From an uncultured Planctomycetaceae bacterium (GTDB lineage: Bacteria > Planctomycetota > Planctomycetia > Planctomycetales > Planctomycetaceae), in the NCBI GenBank assembly GCA_903861195.1, contig CAIOTJ010000191.1, forward strand, positions 1 through 41,774: 41,774 nucleotides of DNA. Direction: 5' to 3'. Positions within the stretch are counted from its first letter, which is position 1. Each line of letters begins with the position of its first letter. The notes below the pieces were generated by a model. That model saw only the letters and a program-made list of their open reading frames with translations, did not search any database and was not told the origin of the DNA. Positions 19,969 through 28,495 of this stretch are shown here, one piece after another. Made by a program: the position numbers and the translations under genes.

Positions 19969-20135
19969 GTGGCGTCGAGGTCTGACTCTGGGCTTCTTCA
20001 CCAACCCGTGCTGCTGGCCAGAGTTGGCAGCCAACACCAGGCACGTTAGCTTGAAGAGAGCATCGTCCGGCGTGGCACAACGCGGCTGGATGATTGAGAA
20101 TTTCCTCTGGCCCCACGGATTGGACTGCATCACCC

Positions 20136-20696
20136 ATGAATCGACTCTCGTTTTTGGCCGCCCTGTGCGGCGGCTTCGCCAGCCTGACTCTTCCCGCCTG
20201 GAGTGTGCGTGCCGAAGATCCGGCGAAATTGCCCCAGGTCTTGCTGAAGACCAACAAAGGGGAGATCCTGCTGGAGCTCTACGAAGACGAAGCCCCCAAC
20301 ACCGTCGCCAATTTTGTGAGCCTGGTGGAGCAGAAGTTCTACGACGGGCTCAAGTTCCACCGGGTGATCGAGGGGTTCATGGCCCAGGGGGGAGATCCCA
20401 AGGGAACGGGCTCGGGGGGTCCCGGCTATCGAATCAAGTGCGAATGCGTTCGCAAAGACCACCGCAAGCACGCCCGGGGCGTCATCAGCATGGCCCACGC
20501 CGGTAAGGATACCGGGGGCTCGCAGTTTTTCATCACCTTCGATAAGACCCCCCACCTCGACGGCAAGCACACGGTATTCGGCCATGTGATCAAGGGGATG
20601 GAAGTGGTCGACAAGCTTCGCAAAGGGGACGTGATTGAAGAGGCGACCGTAGTCTCGAAGCGCGACCACGAGTACAAGCCCGAAACTGTCAAGTAA
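20136..20696 (+). CDS. exported cyclophilin-type peptidyl-prolyl cis-trans isomerase
   Basis: This 186-residue protein begins with a signal peptide (1-26, [13 protein letters not shown] to VRAED), so it probably acts in the periplasm, speeding proline isomerisation during folding. The cyclophilin domain covers about 33-180: [17 protein letters not shown], the catalytic [15 protein letters not shown] (F74, H75, R76), [24 protein letters not shown] and [23 protein letters not shown] segment lies between the two catalytic motifs, as in many small bacterial cyclophilins. The ATG at 20136 is chosen because the signal peptide begins there. An intrinsic terminator follows 33 bases after the stop. 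Confidence 0.92.
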   Translation: MNRLSFLAALCGGFASLTLPAWSVRAEDPAKLPQVLLKTNKGEILLELYEDEAPNTVANFVSLVEQKFYDGLKFHRVIEGFMAQGGDPKGTGSGGPGYRIKCECVRKDHRKHARGVISMAHAGKDTGGSQFFITFDKTPHLDGKHTVFGHVIKGMEVVDKLRKGDVIEEATVVSKRDHEYKPETVK

Positions 20697-20729
20697 TCCC
20701 GGCGGGGACAACTCCCCTGGAACAACAGA

Positions 20730-20765
20730 GGGCTGACGCATTGACCATGTGTCAGCCCTTTTTTT
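20730..20765 (+). terminator. intrinsic terminator of the cyclophilin gene
   Basis: GGGCTGACGCA (20730-20740) pairs with TGTGTCAGCCC (20748-20758), with one G-T pair. The stem runs straight into seven T (20759-20765). Confidence 0.9.
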
Positions 20766-20843
20766 GTCGGTCCAACTACCCCAGACGCCAGGGCGTTCCG
20801 ACGCCAAACCATAGCTGGATGCTCTGCGGGTCGCCCCTGACTG

Positions 20844-20860
20844 TTCGATGCGGCATCGAA
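20844..20860. repeat. perfect 8-bp inverted repeat downstream of the nuo operon
   Basis: TTCGATGC-G-GCATCGAA is fully symmetric around one base. An outer CTGA/TCAG pair extends it to 20837-20867 after an interruption of three bases. It lies about 155 bases past the nuoN stop. Neither side has a T tract. Confidence 0.6.
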
Positions 20861-21016
20861 TGATCAGGCGGATGCGGGGGATCGATCTGACGGGACAAGA
20901 CTCCCCCAACGGATCAAGCCGCCCCCCAAGGCCAGAGCGTGGCATCCCAGAAGCTCAAGCAACAGCAAATGTGGGCCAAGGGAATGGCTGTGACGGCCAG
21001 TTCGCGAGAGCCCCAC

Positions 21017-22672
21017 TCAGTTGGCGGGTTGCTCGACGGGATTCACCGCCACCGGATTGACGGCGGCAGAATCGACCGCGGCTGGGGTCATTTGGGCGGT
21101 CGCCGGGCGCAAACCGAGATTCTCACGGGGGGAATTCTGCAGAAAGTGGAACAGCGCTCCCGGGAAAATTCCCATCAGCACCACCGCTGCGGCGGAGACC
21201 AAGGCGGCATAGTAGGCTGACCGTCCCCCGGTCGGACGGGGTGCTCCCAGCGGTTCATGCAGGAACATCAGGGCAATCAGACGGAGGTAATACACGCCCC
21301 CAATCGCCGCGTTCAACACACCCACGACCGCCAGGATGGCGAACGCAGGATGCAGTTGAAAACCGCCATCGAGGGTCAGCTGTCGCACCGAGAGAGCTCC
21401 CGCGAACACCGAGAACTTCCCCCAGAACCCGGGGAGCGGAGGAATGCCCGCCATGCTGAACAGAAACAGGGCCATGACCGTTCCCAGAATCGGGTTCGTT
21501 TTGGCCAAGCCGGTCAGATCCTCGAGATGTTCCACCTGTCGCCCGGGACGTCCCAGGTGCACGAGACACGCGAACAATCCCACGCTGGCGATCGAGTACG
21601 TCAGCAGGTAGAGCAGACTCGACTGCAGACCACCGGGAAGTCCCAGGCCGCCATGAGCCGTCAGCCCCTGGGACGGATGCGATTGCTCCCAGAACCCCAC
21701 GGCGATGCCCACCAGCATGTAACCGGCATGGGCCACGCTCGAGTAGGCCAACATGCGTCGGACGTTGGTCTGCAGCAGGGCCAGGCAGTTGCCCCCCGTC
21801 ATGGTGACCGCCGCCAGGATCAACGCCAGTTGCTGTCCGGTGGCTTCAAACCCGACCGTCACCTGACCAATCAGGCGGACCAGGGCGAAGAGCCCCGCCG
21901 CCTTGGGAATCACGGCCAAGAGACCAGCATTGAAGGCCGACGTCCCCTCGTAAACATCGGGAGCGTAGAAGTGGAACGGAACCGCAGCCAGCTTGAAGGA
22001 GAGACCTGCCAGCAAGAAGGCAATCGCCACCAAACCCAGAGCCGAGGGGGCTGGCACAACCGCCTCGGGATTGATGGGAGCATAGGTTTCGATCAACACG
22101 CGGCGGATCGAGTCGAACTGGGTCGACCCGGTCAGCCCGAACACAAACGCCATCCCGTACAACAGCATCGCCGCCGAGAAGATGCTGAGCAGGAAGTACT
22201 TGACGGCCGCTTCCTGCGACTTGGGATCACGCCGTCCCAGGTAGAGCAGCACATAGGTGGGAATGCTGATCAATTCGAGCGACAGGAAGAGCGTGATCAG
22301 GTCATTCGCGACCCCCACCAGCAGCAACCCGTCGATCATCAACAGCAGCAGTCCGTAGAATTCGCCGGTCGGTCCCTCTTCGCGGGACTGTTGCGAAATC
22401 GACTGCAGAACGAACAAGGCTCCGACCGCGAGGCAGCAGTACTGGAAGCCCACGGCGAGTGCCGAACTGCGGACCGAGAAGCCACTGTCGATTCCCGCCG
22501 CGAGGGTGTGCGAGACACTCAGCCGCAGCATGACAGCGGTCAGAGCCAACACCGCCAGGGCCGCCGGTCCAAACCAGCGGCGCGGGATGGCGAAAGTCCC
22601 CGCGAGCAGGAACAGGGCCCCGGCGAGTGCCAGGACCACATGCGGCAACAAGATCGAAAATGTTTCCGACAC
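21017..22672 (-). CDS. nuoN: NADH-quinone oxidoreductase subunit N
   Basis: NuoN is an antiporter-like proton-pumping subunit of complex I. The protein has 551 residues from a GTG at 22672 (GTG-TCG-GAA, giving MSETFSILL), nine bases after nuoM. About 14 membrane helices are apparent. Typical pieces are LISIPTYVLLYLGRRD, the lysine-bearing LAGLSFKLAAVPFHFYAPDVYEG, MLAYSSVAHAGYML and MAGIPPLPGFWGKF. The C-terminal tail after the last helix (about 30 residues) is alanine-, valine- and proline-rich, with a five-residue period (AAVDS, AAVNP, VAVNP, VEQP). This tail is not part of the known fold. It is the last gene of the nuo operon. Confidence 0.95.
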   Translation of the reverse strand: MSETFSILLPHVVLALAGALFLLAGTFAIPRRWFGPAALAVLALTAVMLRLSVSHTLAAGIDSGFSVRSSALAVGFQYCCLAVGALFVLQSISQQSREEGPTGEFYGLLLLMIDGLLLVGVANDLITLFLSLELISIPTYVLLYLGRRDPKSQEAAVKYFLLSIFSAAMLLYGMAFVFGLTGSTQFDSIRRVLIETYAPINPEAVVPAPSALGLVAIAFLLAGLSFKLAAVPFHFYAPDVYEGTSAFNAGLLAVIPKAAGLFALVRLIGQVTVGFEATGQQLALILAAVTMTGGNCLALLQTNVRRMLAYSSVAHAGYMLVGIAVGFWEQSHPSQGLTAHGGLGLPGGLQSSLLYLLTYSIASVGLFACLVHLGRPGRQVEHLEDLTGLAKTNPILGTVMALFLFSMAGIPPLPGFWGKFSVFAGALSVRQLTLDGGFQLHPAFAILAVVGVLNAAIGGVYYLRLIALMFLHEPLGAPRPTGGRSAYYAALVSAAAVVLMGIFPGALFHFLQNSPRENLGLRPATAQMTPAAVDSAAVNPVAVNPVEQPAN

Positions 22673-22680
22673 GGTGACAC

Positions 22681-24462
22681 TCAACGGGAGATGGTGGAAT
22701 TCGCGGGACTGGGGGCGGGCTGGGACGCCTGCACGGGGCGTTCGACCGGCAGAGCGTTCTTCTGGGAGAGCATCACCGCCCCCTGCTCCTGCAACACGGC
22801 CACGATCGGCTGCAGCGAGGGCTGCATCCGGCGGGTGAAGAATTTCGGGTAGAGCCCAATCCAGAAGATCGGGACAATCAAGACCCCGAGGGCACACATT
22901 TCCCGCAGGTTCAAATCGGTCAGCGGAGTCTCGGCAGGCTGGCCATGCGCCTGATGATGCGACACCACCGGGGAGTGCTGGTGCGACTGCACCGGTTCTC
23001 GCAACCGCCCGAAGAAGGTTCTCCGCACGAGCGACAGCGTGTACCACGCTCCCAGAATGATCCCGGCCAGCGACAGGGTGCCGTACAGACGGTTGGTGGC
23101 GAACATTCCCATCAGTGAGGTGACTTCGCCCGTGAATCCGTTCAGCCCCGGCAGACCTATGCTGGAGAAGGCGACGACCAGCAGGCAGAAGGCCATGCGA
23201 GGGTACTTGCGGGCGAGCCCCCCATACGAGGCGATGTCCCGGGTGTGGTACCGCTCATACAGCATACCCACCAGGGCGAAGAGCGCCCCGGTCGACAGCC
23301 CATGGTTGATCATCTGCAGCAGCCCGCCCGTCAAACCGACCGTGTTGAAGGCAAACAGCCCCAGCACACAGAAGCCCATGTGACTGACCGACGAATAGGC
23401 CACCAGTTTCTTGATGTCTTCCTGAGCCAGCGCCAAAAGCGCCCCGTAGATGATGCCAATCACCGCGAGGATCGCCACCAGATGAAAGTGGGCCACGCTC
23501 GCCCCGGGGACCAGCGGTAGAGCAAACCGCAGGAATCCATACGAGCCGATCTTGAGCAACACCCCGGCCAACAGCACCGAACCCGCCGTCGGGGCCTCCA
23601 CGTGGGCCAGGGGAAGCCAGGTGTGGAACGGGAACAGAGGCACCTTGATCGCGAACCCCGCGAACAACGCCGCGAAGATCCAGGGACTGACCCGCCCCCA
23701 GTACGCGGCATTCTGCGGACTCGCGGCGATCTGCTGCTGAATACTGGCCGTCAGCTCGGGAATCGAGAACGTCAGAGCGGGAGAATTGCTCATCCACTGC
23801 TCCGACAGCACGATGAACAACAATCCCAGGAAGGTCAGCACGCTCCCCGCGAGGGTGTAGATGAAGAACTTCCGCGCCGCCCACCGGCGGTCCGAACCGC
23901 CCCAGATCCCGATCATGAAAAACAGAGGGATCAGGGTGAACTCGAAGAAGATGTAGAACAGGATGATGTCCTGGGCCGCGAACACCCCAATCATGCCCGC
24001 TTCGAGCAGCAGCATCAGGGCGTAAAACCGGCCGGGACGCTCGTCAATCGCGTTCCAGCTCACCAGCACCGCCGGAATCATCAACAGGGCGGCCAGCACG
24101 ATCAGCCACAGGCTGATGCCATCGACGGCGAACGCCAGTTGGACCGGGGTATCGACCTGCCGCTGGGCACCCGCCACCGGTTCGGACGCGGCCCGGGGGG
24201 AGAGCCAGGGGAACGACCGGCCCATCTGCAGGGTCTGCTTGACCAGTTCGCGCCGGTCGACCTCATCGGCATTGGGAGGGAGCAGTTCGGGCACCTGATA
24301 ACGCGCCACCAACAAGAGCGCCAACACAAAGGTCAGCAGCACGTTGGTCAACGCCGTCCACCGCGCCTGGTCCGGACTTTTCGGTGGTGACAACAGCACC
24401 AGCCCAGCCCCCACCAGGGGAAGCGCCACCATCAGACAGGGAAGCAATTCACTGGAAAACAT
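22681..24462 (-). CDS. nuoM: NADH-quinone oxidoreductase subunit M
   Basis: This 593-residue antiporter-like, proton-pumping membrane subunit has about 14 helices. Key pieces are FIFFEFTLIPLFFMIGIWGG (read as IFFEFTLIPLFFMI), the pump lysine in FAIKVPLFPFHTWLP, HVEAPTAGSVLLAG, KLVAYSSVSHMGFC and GLPGLNGFTGE. It is somewhat longer than E. coli NuoM (509). The extra length lies in a loop between helices 2 and 3 (about 60-105, with PPNADEVDRRELVKQ) and in a proline-rich tail after the last helix. It begins seven bases after the nuoL stop. Confidence 0.95.
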   Translation of the reverse strand: MFSSELLPCLMVALPLVGAGLVLLSPPKSPDQARWTALTNVLLTFVLALLLVARYQVPELLPPNADEVDRRELVKQTLQMGRSFPWLSPRAASEPVAGAQRQVDTPVQLAFAVDGISLWLIVLAALLMIPAVLVSWNAIDERPGRFYALMLLLEAGMIGVFAAQDIILFYIFFEFTLIPLFFMIGIWGGSDRRWAARKFFIYTLAGSVLTFLGLLFIVLSEQWMSNSPALTFSIPELTASIQQQIAASPQNAAYWGRVSPWIFAALFAGFAIKVPLFPFHTWLPLAHVEAPTAGSVLLAGVLLKIGSYGFLRFALPLVPGASVAHFHLVAILAVIGIIYGALLALAQEDIKKLVAYSSVSHMGFCVLGLFAFNTVGLTGGLLQMINHGLSTGALFALVGMLYERYHTRDIASYGGLARKYPRMAFCLLVVAFSSIGLPGLNGFTGEVTSLMGMFATNRLYGTLSLAGIILGAWYTLSLVRRTFFGRLREPVQSHQHSPVVSHHQAHGQPAETPLTDLNLREMCALGVLIVPIFWIGLYPKFFTRRMQPSLQPIVAVLQEQGAVMLSQKNALPVERPVQASQPAPSPANSTISR

Positions 24463-24469
24463 CGGCCAC

Positions 24470-26542
24470 TCAGGTTTGCTTGGACAACAGGGCCCACATC
24501 AGAACTGCCGTCGCCAGCATCATGGCCAGTGCGTAGAACTGCACCAGCCCGTTCTGGATCGGCCGGGGCAGCTGTCCGAGCAGGGAGGGAATGCGACTGA
24601 CACCGGTGACCAACGCACCATCCACCAGCAGCCAGTCGGCGAACCGACTGACCTGTGAGAGTGCCTCCAGGGGTCGAACCACCAGCGTCTTGTAAACTTC
24701 GTCGAGGTAGAACCGGTTCTCACTGAGCCGGGTGAAGGGACCCGCCAGAGCCGCAACACGTGCGGGGACCGGTGACTCCTCCTTATACATGAACCATGCC
24801 AGTGCCACCCCAGCCAGAGCGACCAGCGTGCTCACCAGCGCCACGGTCCAATTGATGCCATGCTCATGGGCGGCTTCGGCCAGGCCCGGAATCGTCCGGC
24901 CCAGGAAGCCATCGAAAACCCCGGTCAAATGGCCAAACAACAGCCCCAACAGGGCGGCCCCGACCGCCAGAATCCACAACGGGCGACACATGACCGCCGG
25001 CGATTCGTGGGCGTGATGTCCCGCCGCATGGGGGACTTTCTCGGGACCGTTGTAAAAGGTCAGGAAGAAGGCCCGGAAGGTGTAGAACGCGGTCAGGAAC
25101 GCTGTGAAGGTCCCGATCCAATACAGCAGGTTGTACAGACTCGGGCGGGACATCCCAAACGGAGTCGTGGCCACGACCGGTTCGGCTCTCGTTTCCCCGT
25201 CGGCCGCTGCCGCGACCGCATGCGGATGTGCCTGCTCATGTACAGCTCCCAGAATCGTGTCCTTACTCCAGAACCCCGACAGTGGAGGGAGCCCCGCCAG
25301 GGCCAACGCCCCCACCAGGAAGGTGGTGTGGGTTTGCGGCATCAGATTCTTCAGGCCGCGGAACTCCCGCATGTCAATCACCCCGCCCATCGCGTGCATC
25401 ACGCTCCCGGCCCCCAGGAACAGCAACGCCTTGAAAAACGCATGGGTCACCAGGTGGAACATCGCCCCGCCTACTCCTACCAGCGACCCGGTTCCCAGCC
25501 CCAGGAACATGAACCCCAGTTGACTGACGGTCGAATAGGCCAGCACCCGCTTGAGATCGTTCTGCGTGAGGGCGATCAACGCCGCCAGCAACGCGGTAAT
25601 GGCACCAATCACCGCCACAAACTCCTGGGCAGTTGGCGACAGCTGGTACAGCGGCGTGCAGCGTGCAACCAGGTACACCCCCGCTGTCACCATCGTGGCG
25701 GCGTGGATCAGGGCGCTGACCGGAGTCGGTCCCTCCATCGCGTCGGGCAACCAGACATGCAGCGGAAATTGAGCGCTCTTGCCAATCGCTCCAGTGAACA
25801 GGCAGAGGCAGATCGTCGTCAAAAGATAGGGATTGCGCTGGTACACATCGGCAATCGCCTGTCCATCCAACACCCGGGCGAAATCGGTGCTGCCGAAGGT
25901 GACCCAGATCAGAAACACCCCGGCGGCAAAACCGAAGTCGCCGATCCGGTTGACCACGAACGCCTTCATCCCGGCGGCGGCCGCCTCCGGCTTTTCGTAC
26001 CAGAAACCAATCAGCAGGTAGCTGCACAACCCCACCGCTTCCCAAAACACAAACAGTTGCAGGAAGCTGGCCGAGAGCACCAGCATGATCATCGAAAACA
26101 CAAACAGCGCCACGATCGCGAAGAACCGCCAATAGGCGCGGTCGTCATGCATGTAGCCCGAGGCATACACCACGACGAGGGTTGCGACGAATGTCAGCAT
26201 CGCCAGCATGGTGGCCGACAGCGAGTCAGCCCGCAGGGCGATCCAGACGTCGAGCCCCGGTGAACCGCCGGCTCCCCCGGGTTGGTAACCCGGAATGCCC
26301 GCCACCTCGGGTTCGACTACCTCCATCCACTGATACAGCTTCACCGTCTTCTGCCCACTGGGGTTGGACGGCGAGGGAGGGAGCGAGAACAGCAACAGCA
26401 CCGAGCAGGCGCACGACAGGGCACATCCCAAAGCCACCGGCAGATGACTCTTGTCCTTCAGCCAGCGGGCTCCCGCCAATGCCACAAACAGGCACGCCAG
26501 CAGGGGACACAGCGGGATGGCCCGCACCAGAAACTCAGCCAT
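24470..26542 (-). CDS. nuoL: NADH-quinone oxidoreductase subunit L
   Basis: This 690-residue distal proton-pumping subunit of complex I starts at the ATG at 26542, with AAGGAG nine bases upstream. That ATG overlaps the end of nuoK by eight bases. About 16 helices are apparent, including the long lateral-helix region at the C-terminus. Typical pieces are FWEAVGLCSYLLIGFWYEK, KSAQFPLHVWLPDAMEGPTP with VSALIHAATMVTAG, LKRVLAYSTVSQLGFM and GLPPLSGFWSKD. A charged histidine-rich loop (HEQAHPHAVAAAADGE) lies after the SKD motif. The length is slightly above E. coli NuoL (613). Confidence 0.95.
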   Translation of the reverse strand: MAEFLVRAIPLCPLLACLFVALAGARWLKDKSHLPVALGCALSCACSVLLLFSLPPSPSNPSGQKTVKLYQWMEVVEPEVAGIPGYQPGGAGGSPGLDVWIALRADSLSATMLAMLTFVATLVVVYASGYMHDDRAYWRFFAIVALFVFSMIMLVLSASFLQLFVFWEAVGLCSYLLIGFWYEKPEAAAAGMKAFVVNRIGDFGFAAGVFLIWVTFGSTDFARVLDGQAIADVYQRNPYLLTTICLCLFTGAIGKSAQFPLHVWLPDAMEGPTPVSALIHAATMVTAGVYLVARCTPLYQLSPTAQEFVAVIGAITALLAALIALTQNDLKRVLAYSTVSQLGFMFLGLGTGSLVGVGGAMFHLVTHAFFKALLFLGAGSVMHAMGGVIDMREFRGLKNLMPQTHTTFLVGALALAGLPPLSGFWSKDTILGAVHEQAHPHAVAAAADGETRAEPVVATTPFGMSRPSLYNLLYWIGTFTAFLTAFYTFRAFFLTFYNGPEKVPHAAGHHAHESPAVMCRPLWILAVGAALLGLLFGHLTGVFDGFLGRTIPGLAEAAHEHGINWTVALVSTLVALAGVALAWFMYKEESPVPARVAALAGPFTRLSENRFYLDEVYKTLVVRPLEALSQVSRFADWLLVDGALVTGVSRIPSLLGQLPRPIQNGLVQFYALAMMLATAVLMWALLSKQT

Positions 26543-27026
26543 TGCGAGCCACTCCTTCCCCAGCGGCAACCGCCTCACGACGCGGTACCTGCTCCCCACT
26601 CACACCGGGCCGCCGCTCGGGCAACCGCCCGGCCGGCGCCAGGTGCGGCCACTGTCGCGGTGTTTCCACCGGTTCGTCTCCCAGGGGTTCGTCTTCGACC
26701 GGCGGTTGGTCTTCCTCCCGCAGGTCGCTCCAAATCGACACATCCAGCGAGAAACCGCGCTTGAAGAGCACGACGAACAGCGCCAGGGCCACCCCCGCCT
26801 CCGCGGCAGCCAGGGACAAGCTGAAAATCGCCGTCACTTGCCCTCCCCACGTGCCATGGAATCCACTGAAACCCACGAGGGTGGTCGAGACCCCCTGCAG
26901 CATCAGTTCGGCACACAGGAAGATCACGATGAGGTTCCGCCGGGTGAGAAAGCCCACCGCCCCCAGCGAGAACAACAGGGCCCCCAAGACCAGATAGTTG
27001 TTGAGCCAGGCGTCATTTCCGGACAT
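26535..27026 (-). CDS. nuoK: NADH-quinone oxidoreductase subunit K with C-terminal extension
   Basis: The canonical three-helix NuoK occupies residues 1-103: NNYLVLGALLFSLGAVGFL, then the helix with the conserved glutamate IVIFLCAELMLQGV, then AAAEAGVALALFVVLFKR. Family members are usually about 100 residues, but this one has 163. The added 60 residues are acidic and proline-rich (EEDQPPVEDEPLGDEPVE) and then arginine-rich, with no helix, and face the cytoplasm or quinone side. The start overlaps the nuoJ stop by 14 bases and the end overlaps nuoL, so coupling is tight. The overlap with nuoL shows that the extension is genuinely encoded. Confidence 0.93.
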   Translation of the reverse strand: MSGNDAWLNNYLVLGALLFSLGAVGFLTRRNLIVIFLCAELMLQGVSTTLVGFSGFHGTWGGQVTAIFSLSLAAAEAGVALALFVVLFKRGFSLDVSIWSDLREEDQPPVEDEPLGDEPVETPRQWPHLAPAGRLPERRPGVSGEQVPRREAVAAGEGVARNG

Positions 27027-27894
27027 GGGTTTCCTCGGTACGGTGCCCCGCGATCAACATGGCCCCCACGACCGCCGCCAACAGCAGCAGGCCGGTAATT
27101 TCCACGCTCACCACCTGTTCTGTAAACAGCATCCTGCCCAAACCGCCCACGTGCGGGTGCGTGGCCAGCAACGAATTGCCATTGGCAGCCGAGTGGATCG
27201 TCACCACCGAATCGGCTGGCCGGCTCGCCAGCCCCGCCACCGGGCCCCGTGGCTCGGTCCGCATCGCCAGGTGCAGGGCGGCAATCAGCACGCCCGACAG
27301 CAACAACCCCGTCAGCGCCGACAGAAACCCCTCGCGGGCGAACCGATCGTAGCGGGCCGCCCCATTGGGCTGGGCCAGCATGATGACAAACAGGAAGGTC
27401 ACCACGATTGCCCCGGCGTACACAATGATGGTCGAAGCAGCCAGGAAGTCGGCCCCTTGCAGCAGGTACAGCCCCGAGTTCGACAACAGCACCATCGAAA
27501 ACCACAGGGCCGAATAGACCGGGTTGCGGGCGGTAATCATCAAAGCGGCCGCCGCCACGCTGACGAACGCCAGAGCGTGGAAGGTGTAGCAGGAGAGGGT
27601 CTGCGGCAGACTCCACAGCGCGGTTCCCGAAGATTCGGCCACAGCCCCCTCGGCCGAGGTCAAAGGGAAGGTCACCAGCAGCACCAGCGACAGCACCACC
27701 AGGGCGGCCCCCAGCCAGCGGATGGGAGAGCGGTCGGCTCCCCCCCGCGGCAGCATCAGGAAGATCCCCAGGAACAGGGGAACCAAGGCCCCCAGCACGC
27801 GGAATGAGAATTGGGCCATCGGCCCCTCCCACAACGCTGCGGCCAACACGGGAGTCAGTCCCCCGAGGGAGACTCCCCAGACAGATGCCAGCAT
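27013..27894 (-). CDS. nuoJ: NADH-quinone oxidoreductase subunit J with N-terminal extension
   Basis: The canonical NuoJ core starts near residue 103 (CYTFHALAFVSVAAAALMI) and includes NPVYSALWFSMVLLSNSGLY, the pi-bulge helix AASTIIVYAGAIVVTFLFVIM, and a final helix near 265-285. About 100 residues precede it, with two or three additional hydrophobic helices (about 31-50 and 58-78) that E. coli NuoJ (184 residues) lacks. The ATG at 27894 lies four bases after the nuoI stop. There is no methionine directly before the core; the nearest internal one is M26 and M47, so the extension is probably translated. Confidence 0.93.
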   Translation of the reverse strand: MLASVWGVSLGGLTPVLAAALWEGPMAQFSFRVLGALVPLFLGIFLMLPRGGADRSPIRWLGAALVVLSLVLLVTFPLTSAEGAVAESSGTALWSLPQTLSCYTFHALAFVSVAAAALMITARNPVYSALWFSMVLLSNSGLYLLQGADFLAASTIIVYAGAIVVTFLFVIMLAQPNGAARYDRFAREGFLSALTGLLLSGVLIAALHLAMRTEPRGPVAGLASRPADSVVTIHSAANGNSLLATHPHVGGLGRMLFTEQVVSVEITGLLLLAAVVGAMLIAGHRTEETHVRK

Positions 27895-27898
27895 CAGC

Positions 27899-28468
27899 TC
27901 AGTGCCCCTTTCCCATCGCGGGAGCCCGTTCCCGGGCTTCGCGTTCTTTTCTCGAGGGCTCCGCGACCACCGTCATGTCGTAGACCGACAGCAGCTTCTC
28001 TTTATCGAAGATCATCTCTTCGCGACTCGCCCCAGTCAGGTCAAACAGCGAGGTCAATTCAATCGCATCGACCGGACAGGCCTCTTCACACATGCCGCAG
28101 TAGATGCACCGCAACTCATCGATCACAAAGCTCTGTGGATACTTCTCGCGGTCGTTCCAGGGGGCCTCGGTCCCCACGATGTCGATGCAGTGAGCCGGGC
28201 AGGCAGTGGCGCACAGAAAGCAGGCCACGCACTTGACCCGCCCCTGATCGTCCTTGTTCAACCGGTGAACGCCGCGGTAGATCAGCGGATTGCCGAACTC
28301 GGGCCGCTCTTCGGGAAATTGCCTGGTGAAGCCATCCCCCTTCACGGTCGAGAGGAAGTGCTTGGCGGTGGTCGCCAGGCCATCGATCAGCGGCGTGAGG
28401 TACATCCGGCCGGTGAGCCCCAGTTGGGGTTCCCGCACCCACTTGATGGACTTGTCTTCGGGCTGCAT
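27899..28468 (-). CDS. nuoI: NADH-quinone oxidoreductase subunit I
   Basis: This 189-residue ferredoxin-like subunit carries two [4Fe-4S] clusters (N6a, N6b) between NuoG and NuoB. Motifs seen are CVACFLCATACPAHCI and CIYCGMCEEACPVDAIEL, each with the complete four cysteines. An amphipathic N-terminal helix region (LTPLIDGLATTAKHFLSTV) and FPEERPEFGNPLIYRGVHRL are usual. The C-terminal tail is charged. It lies 27 bases after nuoH and four bases before nuoJ. Confidence 0.95.
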   Translation of the reverse strand: MQPEDKSIKWVREPQLGLTGRMYLTPLIDGLATTAKHFLSTVKGDGFTRQFPEERPEFGNPLIYRGVHRLNKDDQGRVKCVACFLCATACPAHCIDIVGTEAPWNDREKYPQSFVIDELRCIYCGMCEEACPVDAIELTSLFDLTGASREEMIFDKEKLLSVYDMTVVAEPSRKEREARERAPAMGKGH

Positions 28469-28495
28469 GGAGGTGTTCGGAAAAGTCTTGGAGAA

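Larger units (their letters stand above)
20697..21016. other. convergent intergenic region, cyclophilin / nuoN
   Basis: These 320 bases hold the cyclophilin terminator (20730-20765) and a perfect inverted repeat (20844-20860). No T-tract terminator for the nuo operon was seen on the minus strand. No gene was recognised. Confidence 0.5.

Noticed and set aside
21257-22852. 531-codon open frame antisense to nuoN
   Set aside because: Glutamine- and arginine-rich shadow of a membrane protein gene.
24860-26263. 467-codon open frame antisense to nuoL
   Set aside because: Same artefact; NuoL motifs are unambiguous on the minus strand.
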